Of a stretch of DNA of 64,000 nucleotides, positions 11,215 to 21,083 are shown piece after piece. This DNA is from Diphasiastrum complanatum (lineage: Eukaryota > Streptophyta > Lycopodiopsida > Lycopodiales > Lycopodiaceae). The stretch lies in contig CM055110.1 in assembly GCA_029204225.1 (NCBI GenBank), positions 46,324,147-46,388,146 on the forward strand. Direction: 5' to 3'. A program made the position numbers and the translations under genes. The stretch's first letter is position 1. Every line of letters begins with the position of its first letter. The notes beneath the pieces were generated by a model. The model saw only the letters and a list, made by a program, of their open reading frames with translations. It was not told the DNA's origin and ran no database searches.

Positions 11215-13074
11215 CTACAACCATGGTTGGATGAAAGTGTCCATATGCACGTGAAACTCAATGGACCAATTGGATGGTCGTAGGATTGGTGTTGAGACCA
11301 ATGCATTCTTAATCTTCTGGAAAGCCTTTAGAGCTTCTTCATTCCAATGTGGATTCGTTGTGAGCTTGTAAATTGGTCTGGCTAACTCCGCAAAATCAAG
11401 AATGAAGATCCTATAATAGTTCGCATGACCCATGAAAATGTAGACCTCACGGATCGTCCCCGGTGGTGGTAGATCAACAATGATCATGATCTTTGATAGA
11501 TCTGTGGCGATCCCTTGTCTTGACACTATATAGCCGAGTATCAAGCCATGTGTCACCCAGAATTGACATTTTTCTAGATTCAGGGAAATCTGGTATTCGC
11601 AGCATTTTTGTAGCACCTTTTTCAAATTGGATAAGTGTTCTGAATCTGGTCCATGCACGCACAAATCATCCAAGAAAATTTCCAGAAATTTTTGCAAATA
11701 ATCTTTGAATGTCACCTGCATGACTCGTTGGAAAGTGCTTGGGGCATTGCAAAGTCCGAATGGCATCACTTTATAGGCATAAGTTCCCCATTCCATGGCG
11801 AATGTTGTCTTGTGCTGGTCCTGGGGGGCTATTTTTACCTGGTTGTAGCCGCTGAAGCCATCCAGAAAACTGTAGGCTTCATCACCAGCTACTTTATCGA
11901 GGACACTTTCCGTAAATGTTAAAAAAAAATGGTCCTTCTTGGTGACTGCATTAAGTGCCTTCGGATTCACACATATACGCATTTTGCCATTCTTCTTGGG
12001 TACTATAACTATCGACGATACCCATTTTGTGTGCTCGATTTCGTAAATGAAATCTGCATCCATAAGTTTCTGCAACTCTTGTTTGATCAATTCTGTATAA
12101 TTCGGGTTATAGCGGTAGTAATGGCTTACCTTGGGGACTGCTCCGTCCACCAAAGGTATGGTGTGCTGGACTACTGTTGGCGGAATGCCCTTTAGATCAC
12201 TATAGCTCCAGGTAAAACAGTCTTTATATTCCACCAACAAAGATCGTAGTCTCTTGAACTGTGTGGGTGTTGACTGCTCTCCCACATGTACTATCCTTTC
12301 TTCTTCTCCTGGTTCCGCAAGATTCATCGGCTGTGTTCGCGCAGGTCCCTCAAAGACTTGTTCCGTTGGTGCCTGACTGTGATCAAGTTCTCGTTGGGCT
12401 TGCGACATCATGATTACCACCTTGTCCAATGTATAATTCTTGAAAGTATCAGGCATCTCATAAACTGGAGCTCATCGAAATTCCTCTTTCAGCATATTGA
12501 TCTTGGCTCGACTGGTCATTTTTTTATTTTCTATCACCTGTGTAGAAGATGACGCTGTGTCACTTTCCCATGTTGCTCCGATGTGGAGGACGTTGCTTGT
12601 TTCATCATAGCCCGCACAATAGATGGGCTCAGGCGCTACTGGCTCCTCATCCGCCTTGGCCCATTCAGCTAAAAGGCTTTTCGCTTGCGGTGCAATCCGT
12701 AGTAGTTCTCCAAGGGGTAAACTAACATGGCTTGACAACAAGAGTGTGAGCCTTTCAGTGCGTGGTTCCTCAGGCTCCACCATGTGAAAAGGTGGTTCAT
12801 GTTGGTGCAACCGATCATTCTGATTAGTGCGCAGTGGTGAGCCCGTTTGCGGATCCCGTTCGACGCCGACTGGAGGTTCTGTGGGATTGTTTCATTCTTG
12901 CTCTTTTTCCTCCTCATGTGTTTTTTGTACCCAGTGTCTTATTTTCTGGTAATGTCTTCTCTCTTCCCTCACATTTGGATATGGCGCTGAAGTTGAGGGT
13001 TGGTCGTCAGTGACCGATGGTGGTGGTGAGGGAGCCAATTCCTTCCTCTTTTGTGCTCGCGTAACAGCTAACAC
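11215..13074 (-). pseudogene. Ty3/gypsy pol relic: linker and reverse transcriptase
   Basis: All pieces (13074-12892, 12810-12472, 12456-11215) lie in one reading frame, the same as gag, interrupted by in-frame stops near 12892 and 12472. The first part holds an LGELLRIAP-like segment that precedes protease in related elements. The 413-codon piece is reverse transcriptase with the template-binding VPKKNGKMRICV, YSFLDGFSGYNQ, the MPFGLCNAPSTFQR block and a catalytic FLDD (written IFLDDLCVHG). It stops just as RNase H should begin (ILRPSNW then a stop). No protease active site was found between zinc knuckles and RT. The protein would copy element RNA in virus-like particles if intact. Confidence 0.8.
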
Positions 13075-13089
13075 AGGAGTGTAGTCGTG

Positions 13090-14616
13090 TCATCCTTTCG
13101 ATGGCATCCCTATTGGAACTGCTGATTGCTGTATGACAATGAGGTTAAGAGGTGCACTGGTTCCAGGTTTAAATGGACAATTTTTGAAACAATGTCCATA
13201 ACCGCAATCCCGGCAGGAGGTTGTATATTGTCCTTTGTAGGGACATTTTGCAATTCTGTGTCCCTCGCCGCACCCGTAGTAGTCGTAATTTCTTCCACCT
13301 TGACGTTGAGTTTGAGCTGCATAGGCCGATACATATTTATTTATGGCAGGATCCATAAATGGTTCATCTGGTCCGTACCACTGCTGCTGCTCAGGTTGAG
13401 GTGACATTTGCAATTCTTGTTCTGCTCCTGTCAGGTTTACATGGGCCACTTATTGATTGGTTGGCCCTGGTGGAACAGGTAAGGCCATGCGTTGTGGTTG
13501 ATTGGGTGCGTCGTACCTTGGTGCCGTGTTAGGTGCCCCTTGATGATAAGGATAAGAAGTCTGATAGGGACTTCTCTTCTGTTGAACAACCCTGGGGTTA
13601 AACGGGCAAGATGTCATATTGTGCGATGTTGCATTACACAGATGGAAGAATCTATGTGTCAGTCTCAGATTTTGCTTTAGGACTGGACACTTGTTTGTTG
13701 TATGGTTTTGCGTGCATACTGAACACCATACATTTTCTCGTCGAGGATACTGCAGCTGGGTTGGTTTCGGTTGATGTGGAGTTACTGCTACAGTTCCTTG
13801 TAAGGCCTTCAGTTTCTGGTCAAACTGCGCCGTAAGTTGCTCCATCTGCTGTTTGTGCAATTTTGTCATTTGTTCCAACAGCATATCTATGGATAGAGCG
13901 GATGTATTTGATGATGATGATGCGATCGAGGTAGTAGGAGTGTGGGTGGAAGTATATTCATCGTCAGATCCCTCATTCTCTTCCCTGATGGCATCTTCCA
14001 TAGCTTCTTGCAAAGTAGCGTACTGCTCCCATCTTTTCAGTTCTCTTCTGATACTTCGTGGTAACCCAGCTAGGAACCACATAATCACTGCAAGATCAGG
14101 AGTCAGGGCTGTACCGCACTCGGATCGTAGATGTTTGACCCGTTCAATATAATCCCGGACCCTTTCTCGTTTTCCCATCTTGACTTTGCTTAGCAGGAGA
14201 AATGGGTCTTCCAGGAACTTTTTTGGTTTTAAGCACATAATGAGAGCCGCTTTAACCACTTCCCAGGTGGATTTCTCTTCCTCTAACAGGTTTAAAAACC
14301 AATCATGAGCCACTGCAAGTAAAGACATAGGGAATAGCATCAGCTTCTCCGCAGGTGTCCGTTCGCCGTAGATTTCACAAGCTTGCTCATAGATCTGGAG
14401 GAATCGGATGGAATCTGAGGATCCGTCGTATTTTGGTATCTCCATCTGTGGTGCTCTTTGAACTGCATGCAAGGGTGCGACATGTACTAGTTGGCCCATT
14501 GGATCCATTGGTGCTGGTTCCGGTTCTACCTCTTGTTGCATAGTTGCTAATCTGGGAAGGTGTGGTGCCTGATTTGCTATCCTTCGTGCTATTGATCGTC
14601 CCGATCTCAGATTCAT
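13090..14616 (-). pseudogene. Ty3/gypsy gag with zinc knuckles, one in-frame stop
   Basis: A 388-codon frame starts at an ATG at 14616-14614 (MNLRSGRSIARR). The retrotransposon Gag core lies at residues about 70-190 (PKYDGSSDSIRFLQIYEQ, then HDWFLNLLEEE and the RDYIERVKHL region). Cys-His knuckles follow near residues 300-345. A TAA at 13450 interrupts the frame, which continues in phase to 13090 with two more knuckles (CGEGHRIAKC and CGYGHCFKNC). The protein would form the particle shell and bind RNA. The in-frame continuation shows the stop is a point mutation rather than the natural gag end. Confidence 0.8.
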
Positions 14617-15849
14617 CCAATGGTGGGTTCCAAAGTGATTGGATCTTACTTATACAATAGGGTGCAGTTTGGATCTTCAAGGATCTGATCGATCTGATCG
14701 GCCGGAATGAATTTTAGGCCTTTTGCGATGGTTTTTCCTTGATAAGTTTTTTCTCCTTACATTGATTGCCTGAGATTTTGACAATAGTTGGATCTGATGC
14801 AAATCTGTCCACTGATCTGGTCTGCGAGGGTTATCTTGTGCGAGGGTTGGCTGAGGGTTCTTTAGCTGTTTTTGCAGGTAAAAAACTTGATATCTTTCAG
14901 ATCTCTGGGAAGTAACTCTCGCAAGCTTCACAGTAGCTAGATCTGGGTCAGATCTCACTATAGAATTCTCAACCACTTTTTGTGCTTGATCTTCACCATA
15001 TCTTTATACTAACTCTCGCAGACTTCATCACTGATGTAATTTGACATTCTGAATCGATTGAGAGGGTCTGTGAGAGTTCTTACTGGAAGGATTTGTTGGA
15101 TCTTCATTTTTTAGTGATTTTTTTGCACTTAAATCCAATTTTCTGCTCACTGGAATCAAACTAATTCTCGCAAGCTCTTTTGTGTCCTGGTCTCACTGAG
15201 ATCGAACTTCAAAATCCTCTACGAGAGTTCTTGATCACTGGAACTGAAAATTTCACTGTCTGCGAGGGTTCACTGGTACTTTCCCATCTTTTTTTCACTG
15301 GAAACTCTCGCACAAGCACTTAATCATGAAACTAACTCTTGCAAGCTTGTTTGTGTCCTGGTCTCACTGAGATGGAACTTCAGAGGGCTTTGCGAGAGTT
15401 CTTATGAAGATTTGAATTTTTTTGGATTTTTTCAAGAGTTTTTTGAATTTTTTATGATTTTTCTCTGATTTTTACAATCTACTTGGAACTAACTCTCGCA
15501 GGCTTCTATGCAGGTCTGGGGCAGTACCTTGGAGCTGTTGTTAGTCATGCAAGGGTTAATTCCCACTGATTCTGGAGATATAAAAATCTGATGAGTTTTT
15601 TTGGCTCTTTTTCCCTCCAAAATGCAGATTGATGTGTTTTTTGAGTTTTTTGGATGATTAATTTGGGTTTCAAGCCCTTAGAGGTTGTTCAGGGCCTCCT
15701 CTACCCTCTCAAACCTCCTCCTCTAGCTGTGAACAGTCCAAAAACAAAAAAATATAGAAAACTAACTCTAAACTCCCAAAAATCTACCTAAACTATTCTA
15801 AAAAGCAAGAAAATAGCTACAATGCAACTAAACTAGCTAGTGGAAACCT
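14617..15849 (-). repeat. Gag leader with recurring ACTCTCGC / GCGAGAGT motifs
   Basis: This 1.2-kb untranslated leader contains at least nine copies or variants of ACTCTCGCAAGCTT and its inverted partner GCGAGAGTTCTT (about 14824, 14842, 14914, 15005, 15161, 15219, 15302, 15333, 15390, 15489). The block 15161-15230, including TGTCCTGGTCTCACTGAGAT, recurs about 172 bp later. The alternating orientation permits long-range stems. No coding frame was seen. Confidence 0.6.
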
Positions 15850-15868
15850 ATCTCCGGCAACGGCGCCA
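15850..15868 (-). other. Primer-binding site, tRNA-Asp type
   Basis: On the minus strand this reads TGGCGCCGTTGCCGGAGA, matching the complement of the plant tRNA-Asp 3' end with one or two mismatches. It lies one base inside the TG...CA boundary at 15870. Confidence 0.75.
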
Positions 15869-15869
15869 C

Positions 15870-16252
15870 TGTGGGGTCGAAGATCTCTCGTAATATAGCC
15901 CTTCCGCCTGTCGTCAAAGGTTAGATCACTGGATAGGTGCCTAACTATGCATAGATGCTACTTTTAGTTAAATTCCTACTTTCTCCCTTAACTCTACTCA
16001 CCACTATACTACTCCTCTTTAACTCTACTCCTCTACACTAACATTCATCATAGTTTTGGTTGAAGGGAAGGGATGGAGAAGAAGAGATTGAGAAGAGAAG
16101 AGAAAGAGAGAGAAAGAGAGTGAGGGTGGAGGTTAGCTCAAATGCTCCTTATGCTTGCTAATGGAAAAACATTCACTATGGCAAACAATAAAACATGGAA
16201 ATGGAAAGCAATAGAAAACACAACCAAGAGCAATAGCAAGTAGTGAATAGCA
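15870..16252 (-). repeat. Putative 5' LTR of the gypsy element
   Basis: The plus strand starts TGTGGGGTCG beside the PBS and could end at the CA of AATAGCA at 16252, about 383 bp, where LINE coding sequence takes over. It includes a GA-rich tract (about 16066-16120). No second LTR copy is in the window, so the outer end is a guess. Confidence 0.4.
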
Positions 16253-16258
16253 AATGAG

Positions 16259-17401
16259 GATGCTTCTCTTCCAAAAAAACCTTAGTCTTGGCCACATTCA
16301 CTGACAAACCCCACTGTCTGCAGAAAGAAAGAAGGGCATCTAAGTGTCGCTGCAAACCCTCTCTCGTCCGTGAAAGCAAAACCACATCATCAGCATTAAG
16401 GAGAATAGCAATAATGAGGTCGCCCAATGTACAACCCTCCCCTCCATCACTCCGTATAACATGCTCTAGCTCGTCAATGTAAAGACCAAAAAGTGTAGGA
16501 GAGAGTGGACATCCTTGTTTGACCACAATAGTACTGACCACCTCCGGTGAAATAACTCATGATAGTCGGACCTTGCCAATAACTCACCTGTACAATGCTA
16601 ATATCGCCTATATAGTATCCTCTTGAAAGCCCCGATCATGAGGTCTCTGTATCAATAGATGCCTAGGCACTGAACCAAAGGCCTTGCGAAAATCCACAAA
16701 GCAGCCGTATACACGCTCCCTGTTTGCCTTAGCCTCCTCAATGATGGACCTCAAAGTAAAGATATGATCCGATGTAGTATATCTCGGTCTAAAACCCGCC
16801 TGTCCAATGGCATGGAGTGATCTGGCATCCATCTCTGTACTGATCTGTGACTGTAGAATAGAACCATATACTTTGGCGAAGAGGTGACTGATCATAATGG
16901 TGCGGTAGTTGTCAACTTTCATGGGGTCTCCGCCTTTGTGGATAGGGTGAATGAGGTCTGTGGACCATGGAGAGGGAAAATCAGAGGTAACAGCTCGATT
17001 GAATAGGATGGAGAGAAAGGGTGAGAGGATGTCGGGATCATACTTTAGAAGTTCAGCCTCTAGCTCATCAATGTCTTTGGCTTTATGGGAATGGAGTCAT
17101 GTGATGGCATTTTCTATAAGTTTGTTAGTGAATATGGCAGAAGTATCCATGAGACAGGAGGTGGGAAGAGGAGGGGTATCTGGGATAGTGTACAATGTTG
17201 TGGCATATGCGACCCAAGTGCTGAGGTCTGTGATCCATGGTGGGGGTGACCATGGAAGGAACCTCTTCCAGAATGAACCTGAGGAAGAACTAAAGAGGAG
17301 ATCCATCAGTTTCTTACCCTGACCAATCTCGTATGCGAAATTCTTCTTTTTTGTGGTTCTACGGTAGACACGAGATATGGTTTTGGTCATATGAGGAAGA
17401 T
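16259..17401 (-). pseudogene. LINE ORF2, linker and reverse transcriptase part
   Basis: Three pieces are readable: 17390-17097 (linker, MTKTISRVYRRTT), 16922-16608 (NYRTIMISHLFAKVYGSIL, then the AGFRPRYTTSDHIFTLR block and FVDFRKAFGSVPR), and 16541-16259 (KQGCPLSPTLFGLYIDEL). The catalytic box reads LNADDVVLLS at about 16378-16410, with Asn where most LINEs have Tyr or Phe. Stops lie near 17096 and between the second and third pieces. The enzyme would prime reverse transcription on nicked target DNA. The C-terminal third is missing. Confidence 0.8.
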
Positions 17402-17406
17402 GGGAG
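17402..17406. repeat. Target-site duplication GGGAG, left copy
   Basis: GGGAG directly precedes the 5' LTR and is repeated at 23566-23570 after the 3' LTR. Five bases is the usual copia duplication. Confidence 0.9.
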
Positions 17407-18088
17407 TGTTAAAAATTCACAATTCTAGCTTGACTAGTTTTGGTCATATGACTTGTAAATAGTTAGATGGTCATGATGTGGCTTGTCACACGTGCCAAAT
17501 AGCATAGGATTCCATTCATAAGGATGTTCTCAAGTAGACCTAAGTGTTAGAACCTTTGGAATGAGTCCAAATTATGCTTAGATACAAGGGAGAAAAAATA
17601 GGAGCTATTTTTGGTAATTTTTGCATTGTTGAGGGATCTCCAAGATTCCAACCCTAACTTGGTAGGGATGAAAGATCCACCAAAATTAGCATTAGGGATA
17701 GGTTTAGGGCTACTCATACCTGCCCAAAACCGTGATGGATCATGTATATATAGGTGATGATATCTCACCAAAATCAATCAAGCAATTTCATGTTTTTTCT
17801 CTCATAATGGTGCAATTGCTCTCTATGTTCATAATTGTTTGAGTACTTGTGATTACTAATGATTATAGGATTGAATGTAGGTCTGGTGTACAGTACTCAG
17901 ACTGTGGGAGGCCGTACTTTCACACGTGTGAAGCCTTCTTCAAGGATTTGGGCCATTTAGTGAGGTTCAAGCATAGATTTTTGATGGATTTCGATGGTTC
18001 AACTTGTGCTAATCTTATGAAATCATAATCTATTGTTTCCCTCATCATTTCAAGTGTTTTAGGATCCTTATTTGCTGTAATTTTTACA
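17407..18088 (+). repeat. 5' LTR of the copia element
   Basis: TGTTAAAAATTC...ATTTTTACA, 682 bp. TATATATAG at 17745-17753 is a likely TATA box. CACGTG occurs at 17489-17494 and, inside the palindrome CACACGTGTG, at 17921-17930. Confidence 0.93.
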
Positions 18089-18101
18089 TGGTATCAGAGC
18101 C
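18089..18101 (+). other. Copia primer-binding site
   Basis: TGGTATCAGAGCC follows the LTR with no gap, complementary to the 3' end of initiator tRNA-Met. Confidence 0.9.
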
Positions 18102-18899
18102 TAAAGGCTGAAATGAGCTAAATCCTTGGTTTGCATTCAATTTGATCACAATTTTTGATCTAAATCTTGTGTAGATTGGATCTTAGCATCTAGTATTGAT
18201 TCTGGAACTCAAAGTGAGTCAAATACATTGGAGATTGGTGTTGTGTGACTTCATTTGCAGGTGTTTAGGTGTCTAAAACCAGAGGCAAAGTTGAATTCAA
18301 TTCACATTACCAAGATAGCAAGTTTTGCTTGCTCCAAGCATTGATTTCTAAGCGAGTTTTGGAGGTGATTTCATAGAGAAGGCTTTCTAGCATTCAAGGA
18401 GAGGGAAGATCAGAGTTTTGGGGACTCTTCAAGGCTGTTCTAAGGTGTAGTAGGCACCTCCTAAAGTGATTTAGGTTCAGTCCAACCATTGCTTGACTTA
18501 TGCACCAAATTAGATCAATTTTTCATCAATTTTGATCATTTTTTGCTTGTGATTGGATAGTAGATTGTGTTGCATCCTCATTAAGTTCCATTTAGATCTT
18601 TTACAAGTGATTTTGGAAGTATATTAGGTTGCTGAAATTCACTCTTGATCAGATCATTTGGAAGCTTTAATGTTCTTTATAGAAAGAGGGGCAATTCTAC
18701 TAGTATTGTCTACTTCAATCAAGCAAGTGCATTGTTTCTAGTATTCTATGATTTGATTTTGTTAGAGATCATTCTTAGATCTTTATAGGAAGTCTATTAC
18801 TGATCTTTTCAGGTCCCTAAGAAGTGGGATAAGGTAGACCTTCAATCAAATCAATAGAAGTAACCTTCATTTGTGTCAAGTCCTTGATTAGGAGACTAG
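18102..18899 (+). other. Copia leader, no gene seen
   Basis: This 0.8 kb untranslated leader lies between PBS and the gag ATG. It is AT-rich with no long frame. Confidence 0.6.
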
Positions 18900-21083
18900 A
18901 TGGCATCTATAAATGCATATCTTTTGGATACTAATGAAAGGCTCAACAAAACTAACTATTCCATATGGAAAGTTAGAATGGAATCTATCGTGATCATGCA
19001 AGATCTGATGGAAATTGTAAATGGTAAGGAGGGTGAACCTATTCATCCTCAAGGAAAAGCCAAATACATCAAGAGGTGCAATGTTGCACTACATTGCATA
19101 AAAATGAATGTTGCAAATGAACTCTTAAGAGAGGTAGGAGATTGCACTTCAGCTCAAGATGCTTGGGAGACTTTGCAAAAGGTCTATGAATCCAAGAACC
19201 AAACTAGAATGTTAGCTTTGAAGAATCAAATCTATAGAAGCTATCAAAAGAAAGGAGAGAGTGCACATACTTTTGTCCTAAGAGTAAAAGAATTGAACAA
19301 AGAGCTAGCCTTTATAGGTGAACCTATCAAGGATGAAGAGCTTGTTCAACTCATATTGAATGGACTAAGCTTTGAATTTGACAATTTGGTTCAGGGATAT
19401 GCAATTATGGGTAAGCTACCCATACTTGAAGAACTCCAAGGCACGCTCATGGCCGAGGAATCAAGAAGGAGCCAAATGCAAGAGAGGATGGATAGGCTTT
19501 CCATCCAAGGTGGAGATGACCAAGCTCTCTTTACCAAAGGCAAAGGCAAGTCCAAAGGCAAAGGATCAACATTCAAGAAGTCTACAAAGCTTGAGGATCA
19601 AGAAGGACCCCCAAAGGCATCTCCATCAACCACCAAAGTCAAGAAGGACAAATCAAAGGTGAAGTGCTACTATTGTAGCAAGATGGGGCATTATGCCTCG
19701 GAATGCTTCAAGAGGAAGCAAGATCAAAGCCAAGCCAACATGAGCAAAGAGGAGGAGGAGGAGAGTTCACATGAGGACTCTCTCATGATGTCCATATTTT
19801 CTTCAACAAGCTTCAAAGGAGAAGATCCTTGGTGGATTGACTCGGGTGTTAGTTCACACATGACTAGTAAAAGGGAGTTTTTCTCTTCTCTCTTATCTTA
19901 TGATGGACCTATAAAGTCTATCTATACAGCAAATGATGAAGCTTGTAAGATTGAAGGAGTTGGTAGCATTCCCCTTTGCTTAGGATCTTCCAAAAAGATC
20001 AACATAGAAGGTGTTTTGTACATTCCTACAATAACAAAGAATCTACTAAGTGTTGGCCAAATAGTAGACAATGGTTTCAATGTTGACTTTGCTTCAAATG
20101 AATGTTTCATCAAGAAGAAGGGTAAGATAGTGGCTAAGGGCACTAGACTTGGCAAACTTTATAAGCTGGATGCATTTGTGGATACTAATGTTGTCATGTT
20201 GGCCGAGAAGAGCAAGATATCTACCTTTACTTTATGGCACAAAAGACTTGGACATGTCAACTCGGGTTCCATGGAGGCTATGATCAAGGAGGAGTATGCT
20301 TTAGGCCTACCAAGGTCTATTGGGAAGGAAGAAAAGGTTTGTGAAGCTTGTGCCTTATCCAAGGCACATAAGAAGGTGTTTCCTAACTCCATCACAAAGT
20401 CATCTCATCCTCTTGAACTCATACACTCGGATGTGCACATTGCTAGCACCAAATCTAATGGAGGTTCATCCATGTTTTTAACCTTCATTGATGACTACTC
20501 AAGATATTGTTGGGTGTTCTTACTTTCCTTCAAGTCTCAAGTATTTGATACTTTTGTAAAGTTCAAGTTGTTTGTGGAAAAGCATCATAATCATAGCATC
20601 AAGATTCTTAGAAGTGACAATGGTGGAGAATTCATCTCCAATGAGTTCAAGGCCTTTTGTGAGGAGGAAGGGATCAAGAAAGAGACTTCTTGTCCTTACA
20701 CTCCTCAACAAAATGGAGTTGCTGAAAGAAGGAATAGAACATTATGTGAATGTTCTAAGGCTTTAAGATTAGATGCTTGTTTGCCCAAATCCTTTTGGGG
20801 TGAGTCTCTTGTATGTGCAAACTACTTGATGAATAGGGTGTCTTGCAAAGCAATTGAAGGCAAAACTCCATATGAGATGTTGTATGGAAAGAAACCCAAT
20901 CTTAATCACTTGAAAGTTTTTGGGTGTATATGTTATGTGCATGTGCCATTGGAAACAAGAACCAAAGGAGGATCCATCTTCCACAAGAGGGATCATGCTT
21001 GGATATGCAAGCTCAAGCAAGGGCTACAAAGTCTATCTCCCATCCTTGAACAAATTTGTTGTTTCAAGGGATGTCATCTTTGA
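18900..21083 (+). CDS. Copia Gag, protease and integrase portion of the polyprotein
   Basis: The frame starts at ATG 18900 (MASINAYLLDTNERL). The UBN2-type Gag lies at about residues 15-200. The CCHC zinc knuckle is at 256-269 (CYYCSKMGHYASEC). The aspartic protease site is D314 in DSGVSSHMT, where most copia elements read DSGASxHM, so Ala is replaced by Val. The integrase zinc-binding His begins at 447 (WHKRLGH) with CEAC downstream. The catalytic D511, D573 and E609 show the D,D-35-E spacing (HSDVH, RSDNGGEF, AERRNRT). After about residue 688 (near 20965) the frame shifts and the last ~38 codons are not native sequence. Gag builds particles, protease cuts the polyprotein and integrase inserts the cDNA. 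Confidence 0.9.
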   Translation: MASINAYLLDTNERLNKTNYSIWKVRMESIVIMQDLMEIVNGKEGEPIHPQGKAKYIKRCNVALHCIKMNVANELLREVGDCTSAQDAWETLQKVYESKNQTRMLALKNQIYRSYQKKGESAHTFVLRVKELNKELAFIGEPIKDEELVQLILNGLSFEFDNLVQGYAIMGKLPILEELQGTLMAEESRRSQMQERMDRLSIQGGDDQALFTKGKGKSKGKGSTFKKSTKLEDQEGPPKASPSTTKVKKDKSKVKCYYCSKMGHYASECFKRKQDQSQANMSKEEEEESSHEDSLMMSIFSSTSFKGEDPWWIDSGVSSHMTSKREFFSSLLSYDGPIKSIYTANDEACKIEGVGSIPLCLGSSKKINIEGVLYIPTITKNLLSVGQIVDNGFNVDFASNECFIKKKGKIVAKGTRLGKLYKLDAFVDTNVVMLAEKSKISTFTLWHKRLGHVNSGSMEAMIKEEYALGLPRSIGKEEKVCEACALSKAHKKVFPNSITKSSHPLELIHSDVHIASTKSNGGSSMFLTFIDDYSRYCWVFLLSFKSQVFDTFVKFKLFVEKHHNHSIKILRSDNGGEFISNEFKAFCEEEGIKKETSCPYTPQQNGVAERRNRTLCECSKALRLDACLPKSFWGESLVCANYLMNRVSCKAIEGKTPYEMLYGKKPNLNHLKVFGCICYVHVPLETRTKGGSIFHKRDHAWICKLKQGLQSLSPILEQICCFKGCHL

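Larger units (their letters stand above)
9215..16252 (-). mobile_element. Decayed Athila/Tat-like Ty3/gypsy retrotransposon
   Basis: Reading on the minus strand the order is partial LTR (about 16252-15870), PBS complementary to tRNA-Asp (15868-15850), a long repeat-rich leader, gag, zinc knuckles, reverse transcriptase, then an extra reading frame that runs to the array boundary at 9214. The tRNA-Asp primer and the RT motif style (FLDGFSGYNQ, MPFGLCNAP) fit the non-chromovirus Athila/Tat group. RNase H and integrase are absent, a D[ST]G protease motif was not found, and the 3' LTR is not seen. Either the array inserted into this element or recombination removed its 3' end. It is certainly inactive. 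Confidence 0.75.

Noticed and set aside
20920-20960. ATG at the start of the second copia frame as a genuine start
   Set aside because: The first codons are out-of-frame integrase sequence; homology in this frame begins only after the frameshift near 20965.
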